9,010 bases of DNA from JAUVXJ01 sp034430275. Its GTDB lineage: Bacteria > Chloroflexota > Anaerolineae > UBA7937 > B3-Chlor. How positions within the stretch are numbered: the first letter of the stretch is position 1; each line of letters opens with the position of its first letter. A program made the position numbers and the translations under genes. The DNA lies in assembly GCA_034430275.1 (NCBI GenBank), contig DAOUEW010000280.1, forward strand, positions 1 through 9,010, given 5' to 3'. Positions 1 through 6,532 of the stretch are shown here, one piece after another. Below the pieces are notes generated by a model. The model was not told the origin of the DNA. It did no database searches and was given only the letters and a program-made list of their open reading frames with translations.

Positions 1-1
1 C

Positions 2-754
2 GACGAGGCCGTGTCGGCCCGCCTAGCCACCGACGAGGCGCGCGCTGAGGCTGAGCGCACGAAGGCCGCCCTGGAAGAAGAGTTCGCGGGGGTGGACGAG
101 GAACGCCGGGAGATCCTGAACCGAGCTCGCCAGCAAGCCCGATTGGAGTTGGCAGAGGTGCGGAGGGAACTCCAGGCCACCTCCAAGAGCCTCAAGGCCC
201 GGCCCCAACCACAGATTCTGTCGGAAGCCAAAGCGAAGCTGAAGGAGATAGAGGAGGTCATAGAGCCTCCCGAGCCGCGGCTCAGGCGCTATCCAATCGA
301 CAAAGCTCGGCTTCGCGTGGGGCAATCCGTATGGGTCGAAGACCTCCGACAGCGAGGGCAGATCACCGCTCTTTTGGAAGAAGATGAGGCGGAGATCGCC
401 CTCGGCAGGTTTCGGGTCAAGGTCAGGCTCGACGATCTGGAACTGCTGGAAGAGGAGGGCGAGACCAGCGCGGAGGACACATATCTGGCTGTCGCACCCC
501 GTGTGCCCCCGCCCAGTGCCCTCCAGTTGCGGGGCCAGCGAGTTGAGGAGGCGCTCATCGAGCTGGACAAGTACTTGGACCAAGTATACCTAGCCCGTCT
601 TCCCGAGGTCCGCATCGTGCACGGCAAAGGCACGGGGACTCTCCGGCAGGTGGTGCGCGAGGAACTGCATCGGCACCCCCTGGTCGCTTCCTATCGACCA
701 GGCTTGCCCGAAGAAGGGGGAAACGGCGTCACGGTCGCCGAGATGATCGAGTAG
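2..754 (+). CDS. mutS2: Endonuclease MutS2, C-terminal part (5' end outside window)
   Basis: The reading frame is open from the first bases, so about 250 C-terminal residues of a protein usually near 780 residues are present. Visible in order: a charged Ala/Glu/Arg-rich coiled coil (about residues 1-70 of the fragment), a KOW-like beta segment around GQSVWVEDLRQRGQ (about 105-147), and a C-terminal Smr domain (about 176-250) with the signature HGKGTGTLR and a conserved end GNGVTVAEM. In the family, the missing N-terminal part carries the MutS-type ATPase. MutS2 is a cytoplasmic protein reported to suppress homologous recombination and, in Bacillus, to act on collided ribosomes; the Smr domain supplies nuclease or ribosome-related activity. 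The GTG at position 11 is internal, not a start. The gene converges on the next one with 14 nt between stop codons and no clear terminator. It is probably a housekeeping neighbour unrelated to the glycan genes. Confidence 0.93.
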   Translation, partial: DEAVSARLATDEARAEAERTKAALEEEFAGVDEERREILNRARQQARLELAEVRRELQATSKSLKARPQPQILSEAKAKLKEIEEVIEPPEPRLRRYPIDKARLRVGQSVWVEDLRQRGQITALLEEDEAEIALGRFRVKVRLDDLELLEEEGETSAEDTYLAVAPRVPPPSALQLRGQRVEEALIELDKYLDQVYLARLPEVRIVHGKGTGTLRQVVREELHRHPLVASYRPGLPEEGGNGVTVAEMIE

Positions 755-768
755 TGGCCGCCATGGGA

Positions 769-2145
769 CTAGGAGGCCGCCTCCCCCGATTCGCGGCCAT
801 CCGGCTCGTCGGCGAAGAACGCGAGGGCCAGAACGGCCAGCAGATAGCCCAGGTAGTTCTCATTCATGAAGCGCGACGTGTAGAAGAAGGCCAGCGTCAA
901 GAAGGCGTAGTGGTAGAGCATCGAGGAGACAAAGTTGTGCTTCCATTGTCGCCACAGCAGATACAGAAGCAGAGGCGCACAGATCAAGATTTCAGGCATC
1001 CAAAACGGGAAGTAGTCCAGTCGGGATTCGACCAACTCCAGCGCCAACACCAGATTAGCCACACCCCAGCCCGTGATCTGATAGGGTGCCTCCGCTGTAC
1101 CGCTGCTCCACCGCCACACGTCGTCCAGCATGGCATCGAAGTTCCAGAGCGCGAAGGGGCCAAGCAGGAGCACCAGCACAAGAATGATGGGCGCTATCCT
1201 GCGCAGCAGAAACAGGGCCAGAGGCCTGATCTCGCCTCCAACGGAGAACCCGCTCGAGCGGATGAGGTACAGAAGATAGAAAGGCACCAAAAACCAGGCG
1301 GTGGGCTTGCTCGCACAGGCCAGGCCCAGCATCGCCAGCGACCACGTATGGGCGCCTCGTTTGAGTAAATACGCCGAGAAGACGATCCACGCCAGCACGA
1401 ACACATCGTTCTGTCCGAAGATGATATCGCTGCCCATGATGGGGTTGAGCCCCAGCACCATGACCAGGCACAACTGCTGGACCCGGTCGCGCACCAGCCG
1501 TGAGGCCACAACCAGCGTGATCACAAACAGCAGAAGATACACCAACCTCTCATCGTACCAGCCCAGCAGCGCCTGGCTCGAGACGTAGAAGGGCGCCGAG
1601 AAGAGGAAAGTCCAGGGAAGATAGGGATAGTGATACAAGGCGGTGCGGTAGTCGAGGCCCCATTCGGCCATCGGCGTGTCTACGTAATCCTCGACGTATG
1701 GGTTCTGGCCTGCCAGAATGTACTTGGTGGCCTCCTCTGTTTGAATGACGCCGCCGTCGTGGCAGAAGCTGGCCGGACCCGTAACGTGGCGCAAGAGCAC
1801 GGAGAACGTGGAAGAGGCCACCACGGTGGTGAACACGATACACACGATCAGGGCTAGCTTGGCCCGGTGCCGGACCCGCTCGCCGATCCCCTTCCACAGA
1901 TCGAAGGACACGTACAGGATCAACAGGCCGAAAGTGACGCTGATCAGCAGCAGGCTGATGGGGTCGGTCATCCAGTGGGCGAGCAGCTCCAGTGCCTTCT
2001 CCGAGAGCAGCGAGCCTACCACCGGGATGCGTTGGATGAGCTCGACCCTTCTCTGGGCCACAAGGCGATCGGCCAGGGTGTCTATACGCACTCTGGCCAA
2101 GACCAGTACGAAGAGCAAGAGAACGTCGAAGGACTTGGTCCTCAC
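769..2145 (-). CDS. Polytopic membrane glycosyltransferase, GT87 (DUF2029)-like, GT-C fold
   Basis: This 458-residue protein is dominated by hydrophobic helices (roughly 8-11 membrane segments). Features resembling GT87/GT-C polyprenyl-phosphate-sugar-dependent transferases: an acidic external-loop stretch HDGGVIQTEEATKYILAGQNPY (two overlapping pieces, about residues 129-150) with D129, E137 and E138 as candidate catalytic acids; the family-like GQND motif (244-247); ASKPTAWFLVPFYLLY (278-293); and RFMNENYLGY near the C terminus (425-434). Family members transfer mannose or another sugar from a polyprenyl phosphate carrier to a lipid or glycan acceptor on the outer face of the membrane. The start is GTG at 2143-2145, preceded on the minus strand by AAGGA with 7 nt spacing. 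It is divergent from the alkaline-phosphatase-like gene and shares its short AT-rich promoter region, so the two may be co-regulated. Sugar donor and acceptor are not predictable. Confidence is high for a GT-C-type membrane protein, lower for family GT87 exactly. Confidence 0.78.
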   Translation of the reverse strand: MRTKSFDVLLLFVLVLARVRIDTLADRLVAQRRVELIQRIPVVGSLLSEKALELLAHWMTDPISLLLISVTFGLLILYVSFDLWKGIGERVRHRAKLALIVCIVFTTVVASSTFSVLLRHVTGPASFCHDGGVIQTEEATKYILAGQNPYVEDYVDTPMAEWGLDYRTALYHYPYLPWTFLFSAPFYVSSQALLGWYDERLVYLLLFVITLVVASRLVRDRVQQLCLVMVLGLNPIMGSDIIFGQNDVFVLAWIVFSAYLLKRGAHTWSLAMLGLACASKPTAWFLVPFYLLYLIRSSGFSVGGEIRPLALFLLRRIAPIILVLVLLLGPFALWNFDAMLDDVWRWSSGTAEAPYQITGWGVANLVLALELVESRLDYFPFWMPEILICAPLLLYLLWRQWKHNFVSSMLYHYAFLTLAFFYTSRFMNENYLGYLLAVLALAFFADEPDGRESGEAAS

Positions 2146-2232
2146 CGCAGTGTCCTTTCTAGGCGCCTATTATATAGTAGGAGAGGGGGTGAGGCTACCG
2201 GTTTCCCCACACGGGCGACGAGGTTCAAGAAG
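2146..2232. promoter_or_regulatory. Divergent intergenic promoter region with AT-rich island
   Basis: This 87-nt gap separates the divergent GT87-like and phosphatase-like genes. Its centre is CTATTATATAGTAG (2167-2180), which equals its own reverse complement except for one mismatched pair. On the minus strand it reads a perfect -10 hexamer TATAAT (2174-2169); the sequence 17 nt upstream (TAGCCT) is a poor -35. Transcription would start near 2162, giving a leader of about 17 nt that still contains the AAGGA ribosome site. On the plus strand the same island offers TATTAT, TATATA or TATAGT as -10 candidates, again without a clear -35. The plus gene has CGAGGT (2219-2224) 8 nt before its ATG. 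Confidence 0.5.
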
Positions 2233-3972
2233 ATGCCCAGCACCCTGAGAAGATACACCGGGCTGCTCGTCCGGATCGTCCTGCTCACCATCACGATATG
2301 GGGCTCCAATCTGTGGTTGGTGCGGATCAGGGACTCGGTCTACAGCCACCGCTCGGTTCTGGCGGGCCAGCCCAAGCTGGGACAGCCCGGCAGCCCCCTG
2401 GTGCAGCAAGTCGTCCTGGTCATCGTCGAAGGCCTCCGCTACGACGCCTCTCTGGAGATGCCCTTCCTCAACAGCCTGCGGGAGCAAGGGTTCGAGGCCC
2501 GATGCCGGGGCTACTGGCCCTCGTACTCTCAGAACGCCTGGACGACTCTGATCAGCGGTGCGGGACCAGAGATCAACGATGCCCCTCTGGTCAACGTGCC
2601 CGACGATCAGTTGCACTACCTCACCGTTGATGGCCTCTTCACCGAGGCAAACAGAGCCAATCTCACCACCGCGGTCGTCGGCCCATCGTGGTGGGGGAAG
2701 ACTATTCCAGAACAGGTGCTCAATAGGAGCTTTGTAGCGCCCACGACAGGCGTAGAGGCTGACCAGCGTGTGACCGAGACCACTCTGGACCTCATGGGGA
2801 ATGTGCCTCCCAACTTCCTCCTGGTGCAGTTCAGCCAGGTGAGGGAGGCTGCCCTGCGCTACGGTACCCACAGCCAGGCCTACCAGGCCGCAGTGCTCCG
2901 AGCCGATTCTCAACTCGAGCAGATCGCACGATCCATGAGCCTGAGGCGGAACGTGCTTATCGTGACCTCAGATCACGGTCATCTCAGCCACGGCGGACAC
3001 GGAGGAGCGGACGAAGACGTTGTGATCACCCCGTTGGTGATGGCGGGAGGGCGAGTGGCGCCGGGGAGCCGAGAGGAGATAGAGCAGACAGACATAGCGC
3101 CCACCATCGCAGCCGTGCTGGGAACGGCGATACCCAGCGCAGCACAGGGAGAGATCCTCTTCGATGCACTCCTCATGGACGAAGCGGAGAGCACAGAGAA
3201 ATGGGTATCATGGGCGCAGCAGAGGGTGGAACTGGCGGACGTCTATCTGGAGAGTATCGGCCGGGAGCCTCTAAGTGCGGCTGCCAAGGGCGACGCCGAA
3301 GTGGCGTACAGTTCCCTGCTGGTCAGGAACTTCGAGAGTGCCCGCCGATTGGCCGAATACGCCATACAAGGATCAGACGCCGAAATGCAGAAGGGCCGCA
3401 GCCAGCGTTTAGACACAGAAGAGCGCCGGAGAATACCCTTCGTCGTCGTTTCTGTGTCTGCGGTGGCCTACCTGCTCTGGCGCCGCTGGAGCCGCACAAC
3501 CGCCGCCCTGGTGGCCAGCGCACTGGGTACTGTAGTCTTCTACAATCTCCTGTTTCTATGGGAAGGCGAAGTATACTCCTTCAGCACCATCGACAACTGG
3601 GACGCCTTCATGTCCGGCTCCGTGGCACGCATGGGCACAGCCCTTCTCCCAGCGATCTGCATCCTAGTCTGGCTGGTCTGGAAGCAGAAAGAGAGATCGC
3701 CCATCGAAGTGGCCACTCTGAGCTACAGCTTCGCTCTCATTCTGGCCTACCTCCTGGCCCTCCCTCTGGCCGCCGCCTACGCGCTCAACGGCTTCGAGAT
3801 CACCTGGCGTTTGCCCGATCCTCTCTTCGCCTTTCTCCAGGTCTCCGCGCTGGTGCAGCTTGGCCTCGCCGCCTTCATGATCCTCGTTCCACCTCTGTTC
3901 ACCGTACCGCTGGACAGGATACTCCGCTGGGCTGCCGCAACGGTCAACCGTCGTCAGACCACCGGGTCGTGA
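2233..3972 (+). CDS. Membrane-anchored alkaline-phosphatase-superfamily protein with altered metal site
   Basis: The 579-residue protein has an N-terminal membrane anchor (about 10-30), an alkaline-phosphatase/phosphodiesterase-fold domain (about 58-315), a linker, and about four C-terminal membrane helices (about 402-418, 423-441, 465-484, 495-517, 534-557). The domain order resembles GPI-ethanolamine-phosphate-transferase-like proteins and PF01663 phosphodiesterases. Recognisable pieces: VLVIVEGLRYD (61-71), PSYSQNAWTTLISG (96-109) with S99 where the nucleophilic Thr/Ser normally lies, SDHGH (246-250) and GGHGG (254-258), then TDIAPT (287-292). Oddities: the usual Asp in the first motif is E66, and the usual second-metal DEAGH-type motif reads REAAL (204-208), so two zinc ligands appear lost. 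The start is ATG 2233, with CGAGGT 8 nt upstream; the frame stays open further 5' but lacks ribosome-site support and crosses the divergent gene. Possible roles are phospho-group transfer to a lipid or glycan outside the membrane, or a non-catalytic derivative. Confidence 0.8.
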   Translation: MPSTLRRYTGLLVRIVLLTITIWGSNLWLVRIRDSVYSHRSVLAGQPKLGQPGSPLVQQVVLVIVEGLRYDASLEMPFLNSLREQGFEARCRGYWPSYSQNAWTTLISGAGPEINDAPLVNVPDDQLHYLTVDGLFTEANRANLTTAVVGPSWWGKTIPEQVLNRSFVAPTTGVEADQRVTETTLDLMGNVPPNFLLVQFSQVREAALRYGTHSQAYQAAVLRADSQLEQIARSMSLRRNVLIVTSDHGHLSHGGHGGADEDVVITPLVMAGGRVAPGSREEIEQTDIAPTIAAVLGTAIPSAAQGEILFDALLMDEAESTEKWVSWAQQRVELADVYLESIGREPLSAAAKGDAEVAYSSLLVRNFESARRLAEYAIQGSDAEMQKGRSQRLDTEERRRIPFVVVSVSAVAYLLWRRWSRTTAALVASALGTVVFYNLLFLWEGEVYSFSTIDNWDAFMSGSVARMGTALLPAICILVWLVWKQKERSPIEVATLSYSFALILAYLLALPLAAAYALNGFEITWRLPDPLFAFLQVSALVQLGLAAFMILVPPLFTVPLDRILRWAAATVNRRQTTGS

Positions 3973-4028
3973 TAACTCGACGGACGAAGGTTCAGGGCCG
4001 CCCGCCGTTTCCTCTTTGAGCACCGCTC

Positions 4029-4037
4029 TGTTATAAT
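4029..4037 (+). promoter_or_regulatory. Extended -10 promoter (TGTTATAAT) before the radical SAM gene
   Basis: A perfect TATAAT (4032-4037) is preceded by TG with one base between, the extended -10 configuration that can work without a good -35. The sequence at the -35 distance (around 4009-4014, TTCCTC) matches poorly. Transcription would begin near 4044, leaving a leader of about 33 nt containing GAGGAGA before the TTG start at 4077. Confidence 0.5.
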
Positions 4038-4076
4038 GGGAAGGTGCGCCAGCAACCCGGCGTGAGGAGAGTCGAG

Positions 4077-5459
4077 TTGAGAGTCCTGCTTATCGACCCC
4101 AAGATGGACCTGCCCATAGACGTGCGCAGTAGCCCCTCACTGGGCCTCGCTTACCTGGCTGCCGTCTCTGAACGACGGGGCGACGAGGTCCGCGTCTTCG
4201 ACATGCAGGCGGAAGACACACGACTGGAGCGAGTCGTGGCCGAGTTTCCCCCTGATGTGGTCGGGATCACGGCCACGACTATTCAGATCGAGAGTGCCTG
4301 GCGTTTCGCTCGCGAGCTGAAGCGATTGACGAACGCCTGCATCGTCCTCGGAGGCTCTCACCCCACGGTCTTGCCGGAGGAATCGGTCCAGAGGCCCGAG
4401 ATCGACGCTGTGGCACGAGGTGAGGGAGAGCTCACCTGGATCGACGTCTGCAACCACCTGGAAAAGGGCGAAGCCTTGGACGGAATTCTAGGCATCACCT
4501 TCCAGCGCGATGGGCAAGTAGTCCACAACCCCGACCGATCCGTCATCGAAGACGTGGATTTCCTCCCCTTTCCGGCCTACCGCCACTTCCAGATGGATCG
4601 TTACTCCAATCTACAGCCTACGCTCGACGACGTGGAAGGACCAAGCTATCCCATCCTCACCTCGCGAGGCTGCCCGTACCGGTGCAGCTACTGCTCACAG
4701 ATCCTCCCCCGGGGATGGAGAGCGCGGTCGCCTGAGAGTGTGGTCTCAGAGTGGCGATGGCTGGTCCAGGACCTGGGCGCCGCGGAAATAGGCGTTCTCG
4801 ACGACTCCTTCAACATCGACCGGCACCGAGCTCTGGAGATCTGCGACCTGCTCATCGCCGAGGGCTTGAACCACGTGCCCTGGATCATGATCAACGGTAT
4901 TCGCGCCAACCTGGCCGACGAGGTGCTGCTAGGCAGGATGCGTCAAGCCGGCTGTATACGGACGGCCTTTGGAGTGGAGAGCGGAAACCAGCGCATTCTG
5001 GACACAGTCATCCACAAGCAACTCACGCTGGACCAGGTGCGCTCAGCCTTCAAGGCCGCCAAAGCGGTGGGCATGGAGACCATTGGTTTCTTCATCATCG
5101 GGCTACCGGGGGAGACGGAAGAGACCATGGAAGACACCATCCGCTTCGCCTGTGAACTCGATCCCATCATCGCCAATTTCTCCATGGCTACTCCCTTCCC
5201 CGGCACACAGATGTACGACCAGGTGTTGGAGCAGGGCAGGCTCCTGGTGCACGATTGGCACGAGTTCGCCTTCTTCGAGAACAAGGCCCAGTTCGAGACC
5301 GATGAGATGCCCGCGGAGCTCGTGGAGCGTAAATGGCGCGAGGCCTACCGCCGCTTCTATCTCCGGCCACACCGCGTGGCTCATACACTGCTGCGCAGGC
5401 GCACCTGGCTGGAACTGCCCCGCACCGTCCGTATGGCCTGGAAGACAGTGGTGAGCTAG
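4077..5459 (+). CDS. B12-binding-domain radical SAM protein
   Basis: The 460-residue protein has the classic two-part arrangement. An N-terminal cobalamin-binding-like Rossmann domain begins MRVLLIDPKMD and includes VVGITATTIQIESAW (61-75) and VLGGSHPTVLPEE (90-102). A radical SAM domain carries CPYRCSYC (C199, C203, C206), the CxxxCxxC ligands of the [4Fe-4S] cluster that cleaves S-adenosylmethionine, plus FGVESGNQRIL (298-308) and FFIIGLPGETEET (338-350). B12 enzymes of this type methylate unactivated carbons or rearrange or close rings in lipids, pigments and antibiotics; substrate cannot be inferred. I place the start at TTG 4077: GAGGAGA lies 6 nt upstream and the product begins as relatives do. 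A GTG at 4044 in the same frame would sit on the predicted transcription start with no ribosome site. The position between a phosphatase-like enzyme and glycan-transfer genes suggests modification of the lipid or sugar made by the cluster (inference). Confidence 0.88.
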   Translation: MRVLLIDPKMDLPIDVRSSPSLGLAYLAAVSERRGDEVRVFDMQAEDTRLERVVAEFPPDVVGITATTIQIESAWRFARELKRLTNACIVLGGSHPTVLPEESVQRPEIDAVARGEGELTWIDVCNHLEKGEALDGILGITFQRDGQVVHNPDRSVIEDVDFLPFPAYRHFQMDRYSNLQPTLDDVEGPSYPILTSRGCPYRCSYCSQILPRGWRARSPESVVSEWRWLVQDLGAAEIGVLDDSFNIDRHRALEICDLLIAEGLNHVPWIMINGIRANLADEVLLGRMRQAGCIRTAFGVESGNQRILDTVIHKQLTLDQVRSAFKAAKAVGMETIGFFIIGLPGETEETMEDTIRFACELDPIIANFSMATPFPGTQMYDQVLEQGRLLVHDWHEFAFFENKAQFETDEMPAELVERKWREAYRRFYLRPHRVAHTLLRRRTWLELPRTVRMAWKTVVS

Positions 5460-5471
5460 TGAAGTCGCCCC

Positions 5472-5500
5472 TTGACAAGCTTGCCCAGCGTCCGTACAAT
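5472..5500 (+). promoter_or_regulatory. Near-consensus sigma70-type promoter for the GT2-flippase operon
   Basis: A perfect -35 TTGACA (5472-5477) and a -10 TACAAT (5495-5500, one base off consensus) are separated by exactly 17 nt. The promoter lies just after the stop of the radical SAM gene. The start point would be about 5507, giving a leader of about 65 nt before the GTG at 5572. It implies that the GT2 and flippase-like genes can be transcribed independently of the upstream genes. Confidence 0.75.
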
Positions 5501-5511
5501 CGGACCGGCCA

Positions 5512-5545
5512 GACTCGAGAGAGTCCCACACACCATCGAGGTGGG
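5512..5545 (+). other. Two small leader hairpins upstream of the GT2 gene
   Basis: In the predicted 5' leader, GACTC (5512-5516) pairs with GAGTC (5521-5525) around a GAGA loop, a GNRA-type tetraloop. Immediately after, CCAC (5526-5529) pairs with GTGG (5541-5544) around a larger loop. The ribosome site GAGAGG (5561-5566) lies downstream and outside both stems. The stems are only 4-5 bp, so chance is quite possible; no known riboswitch is recognised. Confidence 0.25.
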
Positions 5546-5571
5546 TCCTTCGGCCGCCTTGAGAGGTACCG

Positions 5572-6531
5572 GTGAGTCGACCCGAGAGAACAAAGTGCAG
5601 TGTGGGCATTACAGCCCACAACGAAGAGGCGAATATCGGCCAACTGCTGGAAGCGATGATCGGCCAGCGACTCGAAACGGTGGAGATCACCGAGATCATC
5701 GTCGTGGCTAGCGGCTGTACAGACAGCACCTCCGCCGTAGTGCAAGGTTTCCAGGCCAGAGATCCCCGTATCAAGCTGCTCGTTCAGGAGGAGCGGGAGG
5801 GCAAAGTCTCGGCCGTCAACCTGTTCCTCAGACACGCCGTGCAGGATATCTGCGTCCTGGAGAGCGGCGACACCCTGCCCGGCGAGGAAACCGTGGAGAA
5901 CCTGGTCAAGATGTTCCGGGACCCCCAGGTGGGCATGACCGGGGCGCACAAGGTCCCTGTAAACGTGCCGGACCAGGTCGTCGGCTATCTCTCTCACCTG
6001 CGCCTGACTCTGGAGCATTCGTTGTGCCTGGAGATTCCGCGCCTGGGCGAGATGATCGCCTTTCGCAAGGTCTTCGACGAGATACCCCCGGACGTAGCCA
6101 TGGACGAGGCCTTCGTCGAAGCCCTGATGATCAAACGCGGGTTGCAGGTGCGGTACGCGCCCGATGCGATGGTCTACAACATGGGCCCCGAAACCCTCGG
6201 CGATTTCGTGCGTCAGCGGCGCAGGAATTACGCGGGACACCTCCACCTCAAGCGCAAGTACGGCTACCGGGTATCCAGCCTGGACAACACGCGGGTGGCG
6301 CGTCTGGCGGTGGGTGAGGTCTGGCGAGCCATCAGGCACACCGTACGCCTGATATACGTCTTCTCCGCCCTGGCAGGCATCGAGGTGTTCTCCCGCATCC
6401 TCGGCAGCTACGACTACTACGTCAAACGCGACAAGCACGTCGTGTGGGATATGGCCTGGACGACCAAAGAGGTGGACCAGGCCAGGGTGGAAGCAGCGGA
6501 GAAGTCCCTGAAGGCCTCACCGGAGGAATGA
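5572..6531 (+). CDS. Family 2 glycosyltransferase
   Basis: This 319-residue GT-A-fold enzyme shows SVGITAHNEEANIGQLL (10-26) for nucleotide-sugar binding, VVASGCTDSTS (44-54), GKVSAVNLFL (77-86), ESGD (97-100) where the metal-binding DxD/DAD normally lies, FRKVFDE (164-170), MDEAFVEALMIKRG (177-190) with the ED-type catalytic acid, and RQRRRNYAGHLHLKRKY (214-230), similar to the R/QxxRW region of processive or polyprenyl-phosphate-directed GT2 enzymes. One hydrophobic stretch (about 258-278) may associate with the membrane. Family members move a sugar from a nucleotide donor to a lipid carrier, lipid or glycan at the cytoplasmic membrane face. The start is GTG 5572 with GAGAGG 5 nt upstream. 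It has its own strong promoter and ends one base before the flippase-like gene starts, so the two are surely co-transcribed. The donor sugar is unknown; ESGD in place of DxD may alter metal binding. Confidence 0.88.
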   Translation: MSRPERTKCSVGITAHNEEANIGQLLEAMIGQRLETVEITEIIVVASGCTDSTSAVVQGFQARDPRIKLLVQEEREGKVSAVNLFLRHAVQDICVLESGDTLPGEETVENLVKMFRDPQVGMTGAHKVPVNVPDQVVGYLSHLRLTLEHSLCLEIPRLGEMIAFRKVFDEIPPDVAMDEAFVEALMIKRGLQVRYAPDAMVYNMGPETLGDFVRQRRRNYAGHLHLKRKYGYRVSSLDNTRVARLAVGEVWRAIRHTVRLIYVFSALAGIEVFSRILGSYDYYVKRDKHVVWDMAWTTKEVDQARVEAAEKSLKASPEE

Positions 6532-6532
6532 G

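Noticed and set aside
756..780. Repeated GGCCGCC between the converging mutS2 and GT87-like genes as a bidirectional terminator
   Set aside because: The two copies are direct, not inverted, repeats, so they do not form a stem.
754..1368. 204-codon plus-strand frame opposite the GT87-like gene
   Set aside because: Gln/Arg-rich translation with no recognisable motif; it is an antisense shadow of the membrane protein's codons.
1867..2232. Extension of the phosphatase-like frame 122 residues upstream
   Set aside because: It overlaps the 5' end of the divergent GT87-like gene, covers the promoter region, encodes a Gln-rich non-protein-like stretch and has no ribosome site; ATG 2233 with CGAGGT is far better.
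4018..4028. Small inverted repeat GAGC-ACC-GCTC upstream of TATAAT
   Set aside because: Only 4 bp arms, expected often by chance in GC-rich DNA; no T-tract, so not a terminator for the preceding gene.
4044..4076. GTG 4044 as the start of the radical SAM gene
   Set aside because: No SD precedes it and it coincides with the predicted transcription start; TTG 4077 has a good SD and a family-like N terminus.
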